Assembly (NCBI RefSeq): GCF_000350105.1
Contig: NZ_CAIY01000069.1
Span: 1 to 64,000, forward strand
Length of the DNA: 64,000 nucleotides
Direction: 5' to 3'
Source of the DNA: Richelia intracellularis HH01
Lineage (GTDB): Bacteria > Cyanobacteriota > Cyanobacteriia > Cyanobacteriales > Nostocaceae
Positions 10,140 to 21,518 of this stretch are shown here, piece by piece. Made by a program: the position numbers and the translations under genes. The notes under the pieces are model-generated. The model saw only the letters and a list, made by a program, of their open reading frames with translations, had not been told where the DNA came from and made no database searches. How positions within the stretch are numbered: the first letter of the stretch is position 1; the number at the start of each line of letters is the position of its first letter.

Positions 10140-11540
10140 TTAGTTTTCTTTTAGATTGCGTGGAGGTTTGTTTTCTCCTCGATAAAATTTTTGTTCTAAA
10201 TTTACCAAATATAACCAGGCTACTACACCAATGATCATAAATATATAATAAGCAATCATAGGTATGATATTCCTAGTAGACATCAATACTGGCATTAAAG
10301 CCCAAATAAAAACAATAACTACAGCTATTCCCATTCTTGCTCGCTTCAAATTGGTTAGAGCTGTACGACAAATCCTACATTTTTCTGTGTGGGAATTATA
10401 TCTATCCAACAAAACTTCTTTGGGCAATGCAGGTGACAGATTTTTTCCAGCAAAAGGGTTAATGCTGTATTCTTTTACCCAAGTGTGAAGCTGCAAGACA
10501 AATAAATCAGCTTTGGTGGGTAAATAAAATGCCTTGGAAAAATTACTACTACCCCCTTGTGCTTCTAAATACCGTTCCTGATGATGAAGGAAAATTTGGT
10601 CGTCTTCCAAAATTAGATTTTGTTTAATATGGGAATACCAACGGGGAGTTAACTTTAACAATATCATTGGTATTTTAGAGGAAAATTTGAAGGGGAAACG
10701 AGCAAATAAACGACATTCACCTTTACGAATAGGGGTGGCATAAACCACTGTCAATGTCCGACCAAATTTACTGGAAGTAAGATCATGCCACATCAATCCT
10801 GGGGCAATAAAAGTGGTATTTTGTTTACCTAAGGTACCCCGACGTGGGCCCTCTTGCCAAACTCCTTTAAAACCCCATTCACCTGAGTCTACCACTTCTA
10901 ACTCTACCGGGGATACATTGGCTCGGTTACCCACTGTACGATGATGGGTGTAGGGAATATGACTGGAGTCAAGAACATTTTCCATTAATGTCAAGGCACC
11001 ATAAGGTAGATCCCGAAATGTATCCAAATAAACCCAACTATTTGGTTCTAACTCAAGGGGTTCAATGATGGGAATCTTACTCATGGCTGCATTCTTAGGA
11101 TCACCAGGATAGACAAATAATAAGCCCTGTCTCACGGAAGTTGGGAAAGACTTTACACAGGTGCGTTTAGAATTTTCAGGCTTACTTCCTGGATGTTTTT
11201 GGGGTATAGATTTACAAGTTCCATCCCCGGAGAAAGACCACCCATGGTAAGGACATTCTAAATATCCCTGATTATTTATTCTACCTTCAGAAAGAGACAC
11301 TAGACGGTGAGGACACTGGTCTAAGAATACTCGCCAATCTGACTGTTTTTTGTACCACCAGATAACTATATCTTGCTCTAATAAAGTAAAGCGAGTTAAT
11401 TGAGACTTGTCTAAATCTTTTATGTAAGCAATGGGATACCAAACTTCTTGCCAGTCAAAGCATTCTGAAACAGTTGTACTAGTAGAAAATGTTTCCATTA
11501 CTATATTGTGAACTAGTGTAAGTTTACAAGACACTGCCAT
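10140..11540 (-). CDS. PAO/Tic55-family Rieske non-haem oxygenase
   Basis: Membrane-anchored Rieske oxygenase related to pheophorbide a oxygenase (Lls1/ACD1), PTC52 and Tic55. The [2Fe-2S] site is CPHRL (C76, H78) plus CPYHGW (C96, H99). The mononuclear iron site is NVLDSSHIPYTHH (N188, D191, H194, H199). The C-terminus has the CRIC (CxxC) motif typical of this subfamily, followed by two hydrophobic helices (about residues 400-450) that would anchor it. The likely role is ring opening or oxidation of a chlorophyll derivative; the substrate is not known. The start is uncertain: ATG at 11540 gives 466 residues, while the internal ATG at 11498 (METFSTSTT) fits the usual N-terminus better. Neither has a clear ribosome-binding site. 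It is a single gene. Confidence 0.88.
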   Translation of the reverse strand: MAVSCKLTLVHNIVMETFSTSTTVSECFDWQEVWYPIAYIKDLDKSQLTRFTLLEQDIVIWWYKKQSDWRVFLDQCPHRLVSLSEGRINNQGYLECPYHGWSFSGDGTCKSIPQKHPGSKPENSKRTCVKSFPTSVRQGLLFVYPGDPKNAAMSKIPIIEPLELEPNSWVYLDTFRDLPYGALTLMENVLDSSHIPYTHHRTVGNRANVSPVELEVVDSGEWGFKGVWQEGPRRGTLGKQNTTFIAPGLMWHDLTSSKFGRTLTVVYATPIRKGECRLFARFPFKFSSKIPMILLKLTPRWYSHIKQNLILEDDQIFLHHQERYLEAQGGSSNFSKAFYLPTKADLFVLQLHTWVKEYSINPFAGKNLSPALPKEVLLDRYNSHTEKCRICRTALTNLKRARMGIAVVIVFIWALMPVLMSTRNIIPMIAYYIFMIIGVVAWLYLVNLEQKFYRGENKPPRNLKEN

Positions 11541-12164
11541 AAATGTCTGGATCTTTAAGGAGTCATTACAATGTGACTGATTCTACAACTAGAAAAGTCA
11601 AAAATGAGATAGATATGGAAAATTGATATATTTTGGAGCGAGTATCAGAATTATGAATTTGCCAGGCTGACTTTAAGTTGCCCTTTCCTCTGAATCTTAT
11701 TTATTTTTTTATCGGTAGGGTTATTAACTCTATGCTGATTTTTTAATCATATTTGAAAAATAAGATATTTACCTTATTATTTTGGGGACACTGCGTTTGT
11801 GTTTAATAAGTACCACAATAAATTTACTTATTAGGGTTATGGTGTAGAGCCCTAAGTAATTTGGATTTGGAGCGTTGTTCAAACAGTATAAATATTTATC
11901 TATTAATGAAAACATACTATGCTAACAATAATTTCCAAGTAATTTATGGCATGGTACCATTTCATTTATAAGATTCTTGTGAATATAAAATTCTCGTAAA
12001 TACTAACTACTGCCAGTATTAGGTTGGATTATGTTAGTTATCAACAGCAAATAACAACTAATATAAAAATAAAAATTATATAAAATAAGGTATAAATTCT
12101 CTAATCAAAGCTAACCATATTAAGTTTCATGCCCCTAGTTTTTAGTAATCATACTTTTATTATT

Positions 12165-12193
12165 CCCAAGACCCCAGCAGCTGGGGTCTTGGG
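12165..12193. repeat. GC-rich palindrome, 14-bp arms
   Basis: Arms 12165-12178 and 12180-12193 (CCCAAGACCCCAGC and complement) around a single A. It is far more GC-rich than its surroundings. A moderately T-rich stretch follows on the plus strand, so it could be a terminator, but no plus-strand gene ends here. It may come from a lost gene. Confidence 0.75.
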
Positions 12194-12331
12194 TTGTTCA
12201 ATTTTTGTGCTCTCTTAGTTAGTAGTAGCAATTTGGTATCCCCTTTTGTTTTGATGTTCAGACTCCACTATTGTAATTTTGCATATGATATAGAATCCGG
12301 ATGATGTCATAAGTGAACTTAACTTTTTAAC

Positions 12332-12391
12332 ACTGCCAATTGTAAATAGTAGGTTTAAAAAAATTAAAACCTACTATTTACAATTGGCAGT
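12332..12391. repeat. Long hairpin, 25-bp arms, downstream of futC
   Basis: Perfect arms 12332-12356 and 12367-12391 with a 10-nt A/T loop. It lies about 305 bp past the futC stop and could cap the fut transcript. The length and perfection of the stem are more than a terminator needs. Confidence 0.8.
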
Positions 12392-12695
12392 CACATTTTC
12401 AAAATGGTGTGTTAAGGCTTCTACTACTCCAATATTGATTGTACTAATAACGGAGAAAGACCGGATTGCTAGATGATGAAATATGAACGGTAAATTTTCA
12501 GTAGCTTGTACTCTCTAAATTATGTAGTTTTATTAGATAAAATACATTTTTCCTTCTCACTATATTTTATATAATGATGTCTTACAAGACCTTCATCTCC
12601 TGGGATTGATAGCTGATATATCACAAGATGATGTTTTCATTTTATTCTTCTGTAGTCCACAGATAATTGAGTTTTTAAGTCAATTTGGTAAAAAT

Positions 12696-13766
12696 CTAGG
12701 TTGTGCCTACTACAGGAAAAAGTCTGATTTTATTTCCTGAGATCAGTAAATTAACTCTTGTACCAATAGGTAATAAGGTATTTAGCATAGTTCTTACATG
12801 CAATTCATTTCCAGAAGGAGTTTGCAAGCAATACTGATACTCTCGTCCTAGAAATCGTCTCGTACGAATTACAATCTCAGAATTATTTGTAGGTTCTAAA
12901 ATGATATCCTCTTGTCGAATCATTATTTCACCACTATCATGAATGTCTGCTTCCACCGATGTATTCTTCTTGTTACACTCAAAACACCCAAACTCTGTAG
13001 ACCACATATTACCTTGACGATATGCTGGTAGAAAATTGGCTTGGGTAACAAATCCTGCAACGAATCGGGATATAGGATGATTATAAATTTCTTCTGGTGT
13101 TCCTAATTGTTCTAAGTGTCCTTTATGCATTACACCAACAAAATCAGATATTACTAAGGCTTCTTCTTGATCATGGGTCACAAAAACTGCCGAGATGCCA
13201 GCACCTTTGAGGATATCTCTAATTTCTTCCCGTAGTTGCAACCTGACTTGAATATCAAGATGACTCAAAGGTTCATCTAATAACATTAACTTGGGTTGAG
13301 GGGCTAAAGCACGAGCAAGAGCAACTCTTTGCTGTTGCCCTCCGGAAAGTTCATGTGGGTAGCGTTTTTCAAACCCCTTTAATTCTACTAGAGTCAGAAC
13401 TTCATTCACACGTATTTTTGCCATGTTTTTAGGTTGCTTTTTTAAGCCAAACGCTACATTCTCAGCTATTGTCAAGTGGGGGAATAAGGCATATTCTTGA
13501 AAAACAATGCCCAAACCCCTCTGCTCTGGGGGAATAAAAACAGAAGGTCCATAAACTAATCGATTTGAAATTTCTACTTTTCCATCCCCTGGTTGTTCAA
13601 AACCAGCAATTATTCTCAGTAGAGTTGTCTTACCACAACCCGAGGGGCCAAGCAAACCCAAAATATCCCCCTTATGTAATTGCAGAGTCATATCATCAAC
13701 TGCAGGCGAGGGGCTATGTGAAAACTGCTTTGTGATGTGATGTAAATTTAAGACTACTGGCTTCAT
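12696..13766 (-). CDS. futC: Iron(III) ABC transporter ATPase
   Basis: ATP-hydrolysing subunit of the ferric iron importer FutABC, on the inner face of the plasma membrane. The 356 residues contain Walker A (GPSGCGKTT, about residue 39), the Q-loop (VFQEYALFPHLT), the ABC signature LSGGQQQRVALARALA, Walker B (LMLLDEPLSHLD) and the switch His in AVFVTHDQEEA. The C-terminal about 110 residues form the regulatory TOBE-like domain usual in this group. It starts with ATG 29 bp after the end of the futB reading frame, so the three genes are read as one unit from futA. All catalytic motifs are intact, although futB is frameshifted. Confidence 0.93.
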   Translation of the reverse strand: MKPVVLNLHHITKQFSHSPSPAVDDMTLQLHKGDILGLLGPSGCGKTTLLRIIAGFEQPGDGKVEISNRLVYGPSVFIPPEQRGLGIVFQEYALFPHLTIAENVAFGLKKQPKNMAKIRVNEVLTLVELKGFEKRYPHELSGGQQQRVALARALAPQPKLMLLDEPLSHLDIQVRLQLREEIRDILKGAGISAVFVTHDQEEALVISDFVGVMHKGHLEQLGTPEEIYNHPISRFVAGFVTQANFLPAYRQGNMWSTEFGCFECNKKNTSVEADIHDSGEIMIRQEDIILEPTNNSEIVIRTRRFLGREYQYCLQTPSGNELHVRTMLNTLLPIGTRVNLLISGNKIRLFPVVGTT

Positions 13767-13795
13767 ATTTAATTTGCCTGTACAAACCGATATAC

Positions 13796-15378
13796 CTATA
13801 TTCTATTTTCAACTTTTTCCTGAGATAAAATCAGTAGTGTTAAGCCTATCGAGACTAGGAGCATTGCCAGAGAACCTGCCGCTGCACCAGCAAAATCTAC
13901 ATTCTCTGTTGCTTGCCAAATTTCAATGGCTAGAGTATCAAAGCCAATGGGAGATAACAACATGGTAGCTGGTAGTTCCTTGATAGTGGCCATCAATACT
14001 AGTACTGCCCCATTTATAATCCCAGGTTTTGCTAGGGGTAAGGTAACTTCTTTTATGGTTTGCCATGGTGATCTACCTAAACCGTATGCTGATTCTTCCA
14101 AGCAGGGATTTATTTGTAGGAGAGAATTACGTATACTGCCTAAAGACTGGGGCAAAAATAGAACCAAATATGCAAACAAAAGTATAGGAAGAGTTTGATA
14201 TATTACTGGCAAATAATTTGCACCAAAAAAACTAAAGATAGGGCAATTGTAATCCCCGGCACTCCAAATCCAATATAGGAGCAGCGCTCAATAACAGCAG
14301 TCATTTTACTGGGAAATCTAACTGCAAGGATAGCAATAGGTAGTGAAAATACTGTAGTAACTATGGCTGCTAATAATGCCACTCCTACGGAATTGAGTAT
14401 TGTGGGTAATAAATTGGGGAATGAGTAGTCGGTAATCAAACCGCGTATAAGCCAAAATAGAGTGACACCAACAGGCAGAAATACACTAAAAGTAGCAATT
14501 AAGAAACAAAAGCCAACTGCTGTCCATTTCCATATACCCAACTTTATTAATGGGATAGGACGTAGAGATCCAGAACCCCTACTATAGTACGTAGCACGTG
14601 ATCGAACCCGAAACTCTATATATAAAATTATCAACACCAGGGTGACTAACATCAAAGCTAATACAGCAGCGGAATTACGGTTAAAACTGGCTGTATATTG
14701 AATAAAGATTACCCTAGTAAAAGTATCAAACTGCATTAGAGAAGGCGTACCAAAATCCCGAAGAGAATATAAGGCAACTAACAAACTTCCTGCGATTAGT
14801 GAGGGCCTCAACTGGGGTAAAATTACCTTCATAAAGTGTTCCCTTCTAGTGTACCCTAGACTTCTGGAAGCTTCCTCCAAGGATGGATCAATTCCTTGTA
14901 AACCAGAACGGATGCTTATAAATACATAAGGATAAGCAAATAAGGTAATTGCCAATACTGATCCTGGCAACCCATAAATCGAAGGTAACTCTTCTAACCC
15001 TAAGGGAGCCAGTAATATCTGCAAAAAACTCCCTTTAGGGGCAAAGGCAGCAAGTAGGGTAAAGCTACCCACATAACTAGGGACAGCCAAAGGTAATATG
15101 GCGGTCATTAACCAAAACTTCCGTCCTGGGAGATCTGTAAGTACAGTTAGAAATGCTAGTGGGATCGCAATAATGGTAGAAAATACTGCTACCATCCCTG
15201 CCATCACTACACTATTAGCTAAAACAGATAAATGTCGGAAGCTGGAGACCAAAGCAAATAAGTCTCTGGAATCCATACCCAAACTGCGGATTATTAAATA
15301 TAACAGGGGTAAAGTAATAGCGATTGCAACCACTGCCCCTGTTAAAGTGAGAAATAATGGAGGGCGAAGCGCTTTCAA
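13796..15378 (-). pseudogene. futB: Iron(III) ABC transporter permease, split by a frameshift
   Basis: Two overlapping frames together make one FutB permease of about 527 residues, the usual size with two fused BPD_transp domains. The first (14203-15378) ends soon after ALSLVFL. The second (13796-14212) continues with the transporter sequence, including the EAA-like loop EESAYGLGRSPWQTIKEVTLP. The break is at a run of seven T (A run 14225-14231 on the plus strand); eight T would restore VFFGANYLPVIYQT. All other sequence looks conserved. It is therefore a recent loss, a read error, or a gene rescued by slippage in the homopolymer. Translation starts at TTG 15378, 3 nt past the futA stop, with AGGA overlapping that stop codon; the tight spacing suggests coupling, and the start is not certain. 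Confidence 0.88.
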
Positions 15379-15381
15379 TTC

Positions 15382-16407
15382 CTACAATACCCCTGCTTGT
15401 TGTAGTAATTCAAGTGTTGTTCCCAAGTCTGATAGGTTGCTAAGATTTATACTGGGAGGGTTTAGTTGTTCTAAGGGGATTTGTTTAGCAAAAGTACCAG
15501 CTCCTAATGCTAAAGGATACTCATAAGTTTTTTGAGCAAAGTAATCTTGTGATGCTGGTTTTAGCAAATAATAAATCAATGCTTCCACGTCCTTTTGCTG
15601 GTCGGTGGTTTTCATAATTGCCACCCCTGCAACATTTACCATAGCTCCTGGACATTGACGTGTATAGTGATGTTCTACAGGAAAATCGGGACTATTTTCT
15701 TTGAAGCGTTCTAAGTAATAGTGGTTTACTAGTCCTAAATGAATTTCTCCCCTTCCCAAAGCATTAATAATAGGAGTATTTTTGGAGTATCTTTTTACCC
15801 CATTGGCCCTCATAGCACGTAACCATTGTAGAGTTTTCTGTTTTCCTTCTAATACAGTCATCCCCGTGATAAATGATTGGAATGATCCATTGGTAGGAGC
15901 CCAACCCACTTTATCTCGCCATTGTGGTTTTGTTAACTCCCAAATCGAGTTTGGTAAATCTTTTTTATTGACTAGCTTGGTATTGTAGTCAATTGTTCTT
16001 ACTCTCCCAGAAATACCCAACCAACGTCCTCTAGGAGAACGAAAACGATAATTAACCTTATTTAACAACTTTGATGGAATCTTAAGAGCAAGGTGTTTTT
16101 GTTCCACCACTCCCAGGGCTCCAGCATCTTGGGCAATAAATAGGTCAACACGACTATTTTTACCTTCTTCTAAAAGAGCTGCTGCCAACTGAGCAGTTTT
16201 ACCATAACGTATTTTAATATCAAGACCCAAATCACGTTTAGCTTTTTCAATTAAAGGCCCAATTAATTTTTCATTTCTACCAGAGTAAATAGTTAGTGTT
16301 TTTGCTTGGGTACCATTTGCCAGACCCATAATAATGCCAATAGTGCAAACTAGCATACCAACTGATATTTTCTTTAATGACGCTGCTCTCACTCTTGTCA
16401 ACTCCAC
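15382..16407 (-). CDS. futA: Iron(III)-binding protein of FutABC transporter
   Basis: Periplasmic ferric iron-binding protein that delivers Fe3+ to FutB/FutC. The 341 residues begin with a positively charged segment and a hydrophobic signal stretch (KKISVGMLVCTIGIIMGLANGTQA, about residues 12-35). The mature family start LTIYSGRNEKLIGPL follows. Typical substrate-binding segments are present (ARLAAALLEEG-like AQLAAALLEEGKNSRVDLFIAQDAGALG). A string of tyrosines (YSG, NHYYLERF) is in the positions that normally bind iron. It is the first gene of futABC and lies after panB, separated by a 69-bp palindrome, so it probably has its own promoter at about 16410-16455. Confidence 0.94.
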   Translation of the reverse strand: MELTRVRAASLKKISVGMLVCTIGIIMGLANGTQAKTLTIYSGRNEKLIGPLIEKAKRDLGLDIKIRYGKTAQLAAALLEEGKNSRVDLFIAQDAGALGVVEQKHLALKIPSKLLNKVNYRFRSPRGRWLGISGRVRTIDYNTKLVNKKDLPNSIWELTKPQWRDKVGWAPTNGSFQSFITGMTVLEGKQKTLQWLRAMRANGVKRYSKNTPIINALGRGEIHLGLVNHYYLERFKENSPDFPVEHHYTRQCPGAMVNVAGVAIMKTTDQQKDVEALIYYLLKPASQDYFAQKTYEYPLALGAGTFAKQIPLEQLNPPSINLSNLSDLGTTLELLQQAGVL

Positions 16408-16458
16408 AATCTTTCAAAGAAGCTTTCCTAATAGAACATTATTCCGAACAGTATCACC

Positions 16459-16527
16459 AATACATATAATTAATCAATAATATTTCTCAAATCCTTTGAG
16501 AAATATTATTGATTAATTATATGTATT
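16459..16527. repeat. 69-bp palindrome, 33-bp arms, between panB and futA
   Basis: Perfect arms 16459-16491 and 16495-16527 with a 3-nt centre. It is the longest inverted repeat seen here. It begins 44 bp after the panB stop and lies 52 bp before the futA start. In position it could end the panB transcript, but it lacks a T-run on that strand, and a perfect 33-bp stem is unusual for a terminator. Confidence 0.88.
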
Positions 16528-16570
16528 CAAGGCTAATTATTTTTTGCTTATGAACATTTGAATATTTAAA

Positions 16571-17338
16571 TTAAAGCCTACCTTCTCGAGCTTCCATTAC
16601 ATATTCTTCTATAGCTTTGGTGATTAATTGACGTAAATTCGTGTAGACCTTAGCAAAAGGTGGTTGTTTTTCTGAAAGACCTAAAATATCAGAGGTAACT
16701 AGAATATAACCATCACAGTCTTTCCCTGCACCAATACTGAACGTGGGGATGCTAAGTTTCTGGGTAATTTTTGATCCCAAGCTACTTGGTATATGTTCTA
16801 ACACAATGGAAAAAACTCCCGCTTTTTCTAAAGTAAGGGCTTCTTGTAAAATTCTGTCGCCATCAGCTTCCGTTCTCCCCTGCTGGCATAAACCTATATG
16901 GTGAATAGACTGTGGTGTTAAACCTACATGACCCATTACTGGAATTCCAGCTTGTACTAATCTGGTTATAGTCTCAACTAAAAATGGATAAGCACCTTCC
17001 AACTTTACAGCTTGTGCTCCTGTTTCTTTAAGAACCCTACCTGCTGAATTGATAGCTTGTTGAGTACTTTCTTGATACGTTAGAAACGGTAAATCTACCA
17101 CTAATAATGCCTTCGAGACCCCGCGTTGTACGGCTTTAGCATGGTGTATAATTTCATCCAAAGTCAGAGGTAGGGTATTCTTGTACCCTAATATAACTGA
17201 CATAGAATCACCAACTAAAATTAAATCCACTCCAGCAGCATCTAGAAGTTTGGCAATCACATAATCCCAGGCTGTCAAAGCCACAATTAAGCGTCCTTCT
17301 TGTTTCCATTGAATTAATTGTTTAGTAGTAATGGGCAT
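16571..17338 (-). CDS. panB: Ketopantoate hydroxymethyltransferase
   Basis: Transfers a hydroxymethyl group from 5,10-methylene-tetrahydrofolate to 2-oxoisovalerate, the first committed step to pantothenate and CoA. The 255 residues form the expected single TIM-barrel domain. The N-terminal [19 protein letters not shown], the metal-binding [11 protein letters not shown] and the [12 protein letters not shown] segment are all clear. The ATG start gives the typical [12 protein letters not shown]. panD, the other pantothenate gene here, lies 34 kb away. The 3' end faces a 69-bp palindrome. Confidence 0.95.
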   Translation of the reverse strand: MPITTKQLIQWKQEGRLIVALTAWDYVIAKLLDAAGVDLILVGDSMSVILGYKNTLPLTLDEIIHHAKAVQRGVSKALLVVDLPFLTYQESTQQAINSAGRVLKETGAQAVKLEGAYPFLVETITRLVQAGIPVMGHVGLTPQSIHHIGLCQQGRTEADGDRILQEALTLEKAGVFSIVLEHIPSSLGSKITQKLSIPTFSIGAGKDCDGYILVTSDILGLSEKQPPFAKVYTNLRQLITKAIEEYVMEAREGRL

Positions 17339-20009
17339 TGCAATTTTGGATTTTAGATTGGGTACTGAAGATAGCGATACTAATTACTCAACTTTCGTAA
17401 CTCCTAACCGAACAGCATAGGCAAAAGTAAATAGGGTCTTACCTGCTATTTTAAATCAATCAAAACAAACCCTTGGTCGTGAAAATCTAGACTTTGTTAC
17501 CAACATTAGGAGCTAATACTAATACTTTACTAGAAAAAATAACCAGTGATTTCTCAAAAGTAAAATAACTTTTGAAATTTTAGTCTTAGCAAATGATTAC
17601 TAGTACTGGCTCATAAGTTAAAAGATTGATCAAATTGAACTTTATATTCTCTTGATGTACTCATAAACCTTAAGAAATGAAAAATTTGTCTGATTGATAG
17701 CTTTAATATCTCTGGTATAAAAGTATGTGAATACTTACGCCCAAATTACTTACTCTAACTTATGTATCTTACTTATAAGTGAGCTTTAATTTCAATAAAG
17801 TTCATATTGTTCAATAAACTTCAGAATAATAATTTGAGTTATTTATTAAAATCTATAACTATAATTAGTCTCACATGCTTATATGCTATTTGGTGAGAGT
17901 TTGTTGTATAGAGTATATTATCAATCCTAATGACCTGGAGTAGTGTAATATTGGTGCAATTAACACATTCGAAATAGTATTACAAAGATATAAAATAAAA
18001 TTTATCAAGGAAGAAATATGAAAATACTGAAATACCAACTTGGTCTACGGATAAACAAGAAATTTATGGTGGTTATAGATCTGCATTGTAAAACAACAGA
18101 AATAATGCTACCAGTCTATTTACTGCTAAGATAGAGGAAAAACAATAATAAAAAATTGGACGTGTTGCGATAAGCTAAATATAGCCAAAAGGATAATAAG
18201 GGTATCGAAAAGTAACTTAAATAAAACCTAGATGAGTACGTAAGTTTGAAACCTCAATACTTGCGCTTTTAGAGGCTTTGAATAAAAAAATAATTTGTAA
18301 ACCAATTAGAACAGTATTAAATTACAAGTATACTTTTCATTTGTAATTTCTGTGACATAAAGTAAACAGCAGAACAGCCAAAGAAATACTGTGATATTAG
18401 AAATTATATCTATTCTATCCTACAAGTATTTTTCGAATAGACAAGCGTTTATACAAATTCTTCCTAAAATAACAATAAATTTGATGCAAGCAAGATATAT
18501 AAAATTGAATTGGTGAGTAAAGGCTAGTAACTACCCATGAGAAAATAAATTGGGCAGTGATTATAGCTATTTGCTTTTCTATCAATTAGACTAAAATATA
18601 AAATCAACCTGGTCAGACATTTGCATGTATTAAGCACAAGATTTTATAAAGAATATGAAACACTAATGATGGATTTATATAAATATTGATTTTTCATAAT
18701 TAATTCACAAATTTATGAAGTTCAATAGTACAGATATTATACTGATAAGTCTCTTCAATTTTTACAAATATGAAGTCTAACAGTATTAGTACTACTACTT
18801 GATAACATCCAGAAAAACTACTTGAGGATAATTCTTTCTTTTACTCAAAAATATTCTATAATTAACAGCCATAAAAGAATTTATATAGTAGTTATTATTT
18901 AATAGAATGGTTTCAAGATGTTGTCAATTTAACTGATAGTCACAGTAGTTTTTTCATCAAACTACCCGGATAATAATTAGTTACACTACTTCAACTCCTC
19001 CTTTGATTCCTAATACTTAGACTTGAATCCTTACATTTTTTAAATTTAATTCCTAACCAAAGCATATGAAAGTCTAACTTTAAATTTGACAAAATTAGCT
19101 CTTACTATTAGGTGCATTTGAGACCATCGCTTTACAAACGATGGGCAAGATATTTTAGATAGGAAAGCTAATATCCTTATACTAGGCAAAATCCTACATT
19201 CAAAACATTGTGTATAATTATCACTACTTTGAGATTCATTAATGCCATAAGTCTAAGATTTTCAAAATATTAACTTTTAGTATTTTTTATAAGAAAAAGG
19301 ATAGCTTAGCAGCGATATGGCATAACATCCTAAAATACTGCTATTGAATCGTATTCATTCAACAGAGTAGATTTATAACCCTGCTAACACAATTACAACT
19401 CGCCTTTTTTATATTTGTAGAGTCTATAACTACACACGATGTATATTTAATGTCTGGTACACATAACAGAATGTGTATTTTTGTAACAAAAAGTGGGTAT
19501 TATGATGTTCAATAATAAATTCAAATAACAAAGTTAAGAAGATTGAAAGAAAAACCTATCCCAATTCTTGATATATTGTGATATCAGATACAAATTATGT
19601 GGGGTGCAATTTTTGTCATTAAAACCGCCATTTACCCTTAAGTCATATCAACTTGATTTTTGGTACCCTTGGTTTTGTATGTGGGAGAATAATAATGAGA
19701 AGTTATTTTTATTCCTAAAAAGAATAAAAGGGTAGCTCTCCTATCCGACGTGAGGATTATATAGGTGTTATAGGGGCAATTGTCCTGAAAATATCAGATA
19801 GCGAGAGCAAAACTGATGTTTATTTTTAAGTATACTCACTTAGTATTCGTCGGGTAGAAAATGACTAGATATCTACTAGAGATAATCCCCAATAAAATGT
19901 TCTTTCCAACCAATTCCTGGTGAAGTTAAAGACGTGAAGGGTAATGGTGAGGATAAACTGCACGGAGCGTAATTTGTAGGTCAACAGAGTGACTCCTTAG
20001 AAGGTAAAT
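17339..20009. other. 2.7-kb spacer including the rbcL leader
   Basis: No gene recognised on either strand. The last few hundred bases should contain the rbcL promoter and leader, long in related cyanobacteria. I looked for an NtcA-type GTA-N8-TAC site and saw none. A small hairpin (CCATCG/CGATGG) occurs near 19125-19145. A frame around 18020-18290 gives scattered protein-like stretches broken by many stops, but no family could be named. Confidence 0.45.
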
Positions 20010-21440
20010 ATGTCTTACGCTCAAACGAAGACTCGGTCAAAAGCAGGGTATGAAGCTGGAGTAAAAGATTATAGGTTAACTTATTACACCCCAGATTACA
20101 CACCCAAGGATACAGATTTATTGGCGGCGTTTCGGATGACACCCCAGCCTGGAGTCCCTCCAGAAGAGGCTGGTGCTGCTGTGGCTGCTGAGTCTTCCAC
20201 TGGTACTTGGACAACCGTGTGGACAGACTTACTCACCGACCTTGACCGCTACAAAGGTCGCTGCTACGATATTGAGCCGGTATCTGGTGAAGACAACCAA
20301 TATATAGCTTATGTGGCTTATCCCCTAGATTTATTTGAAGAAGGCTCTGTCACAAATATGTTGACTTCTATTGTAGGCAATGTATTTGGTTTCAAGGCAT
20401 TGCGGGCACTGCGTTTAGAAGATTTACGTATTCCTGTAGCCTACCTAAAAACATTCCAAGGGCCTCCCCACGGTATTCAGGTTGAGCGAGATAAATTAAA
20501 TAAATATGGCCGTCCTCTGTTGGGTTGTACTATTAAGCCTAAGCTTGGTTTATCAGCTAAGAATTATGGTCGAGCTGTATACGAATGTTTACGTGGTGGT
20601 TTGGACTTCACTAAAGATGATGAAAACATTAACTCTGCCCCATTCCAGCGTTGGCGTGACCGCTTCTTATTTGTCGCTGATGCCATCCAAAAAGCACAAG
20701 TAGAAACCGGGGAAATTAAGGGCCACTACTTGAATGTAACGGCTCCGACCTGCGAACAAATGTTACAGAGGGCCGAATTTGCCAAAGAGCTGAACATGCC
20801 TATTGTTATGCATGACTACTTAACTGCTGGCTTTACAGCTAATACTACTCTGGCTCGTTGGTGTCGTGATAATGGTTTGTTATTGCATATCCACCGTGCA
20901 ATGCATGCAGTTATTGATCGTCAAAAGAATCATGGTATTCACTTTCGTGTGTTAGCTAAATGTTTGCGGATGTCTGGTGGTGACCACATTCATACCGGAA
21001 CTGTTGTAGGGAAACTGGAAGGTGAGCGTGGTATTACTATGGGCTTTGTTGATCTACTTCGTGAGAACTACGTAGAGCAGGATAAATCTCGTGGTATTTA
21101 CTTTACCCAAGATTGGGCTTCCATGCCTGGTGTTATGGCCGTAGCTTCTGGTGGTATCCATGTATGGCACATGCCTGCACTAGTAGAAATATTTGGTGAT
21201 GATTCCGTACTGCAATTTGGTGGTGGTACTTTGGGTCATCCTTGGGGTAATGCTCCTGGTGCAACTGCTAACCGCGTGGCTTTAGAAGCTTGTGTTCAAG
21301 CTCGTAATGAAGGACGTAATATGGCTCGTGAAGGTAATGACATTATCCGTGAAGCTGCTAGATGGTCCCCTGAATTGGCTGCTGCCTGTGAACTATGGAA
21401 GGAAATTAAATTCGAGTTTGAAGCAATGGATACCGTCTAG
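20010..21440 (+). CDS. rbcL: Rubisco large subunit, form IB
   Basis: Catalytic large subunit of ribulose-1,5-bisphosphate carboxylase/oxygenase, acting in the carboxysome. The 476 residues align throughout with form IB. Visible active-site parts are the [21 protein letters not shown] segment, the [11 protein letters not shown] motif with the carbamylated lysine, HIHRAMHAV, and [12 protein letters not shown] of loop 6. The start [26 protein letters not shown] is typical. It is first in rbcL-rbcX-rbcS. Codon use appears stronger (more GC) than in its spacers, as expected for an abundant protein. Confidence 0.99.
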   Translation: MSYAQTKTRSKAGYEAGVKDYRLTYYTPDYTPKDTDLLAAFRMTPQPGVPPEEAGAAVAAESSTGTWTTVWTDLLTDLDRYKGRCYDIEPVSGEDNQYIAYVAYPLDLFEEGSVTNMLTSIVGNVFGFKALRALRLEDLRIPVAYLKTFQGPPHGIQVERDKLNKYGRPLLGCTIKPKLGLSAKNYGRAVYECLRGGLDFTKDDENINSAPFQRWRDRFLFVADAIQKAQVETGEIKGHYLNVTAPTCEQMLQRAEFAKELNMPIVMHDYLTAGFTANTTLARWCRDNGLLLHIHRAMHAVIDRQKNHGIHFRVLAKCLRMSGGDHIHTGTVVGKLEGERGITMGFVDLLRENYVEQDKSRGIYFTQDWASMPGVMAVASGGIHVWHMPALVEIFGDDSVLQFGGGTLGHPWGNAPGATANRVALEACVQARNEGRNMAREGNDIIREAARWSPELAAACELWKEIKFEFEAMDTV

Positions 21441-21500
21441 TAATTAGAGATTTGGGATTTTGGATTTATCTAAAATCCAAAATCTGAAAATCGAAAATTA
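21441..21500. repeat. Short repeat-type hairpin between rbcL and rbcX
   Basis: The spacer holds GATTTTGGATTT pairing with AAATCCAAAATC, followed by further short variants. It resembles the TCCAAAATCTAAAATT-type tandem repeats common between genes in Nostocales. A related copy occurs just before pgsA (about 57978-57998) and another just upstream of panB (about 17341-17360). Confidence 0.5.
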
Positions 21501-21518
21501 TTGGGGCTGGGGTCAAGC

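Larger units (their letters stand above)
11541..12695. other. Spacer with two strong palindromes
   Basis: No gene seen. It contains the GC-rich hairpin at 12165-12193 and the 25-bp-arm hairpin at 12332-12391, both beyond the end of futC (stop at 12696, minus strand). The upstream region of the Rieske gene is also here, without a recognisable promoter. Confidence 0.5.

Noticed and set aside
19600-20009. Search for an NtcA-type operator (GTA-N8-TAC) upstream of rbcL
   Set aside because: No match with correct spacing was seen by eye.
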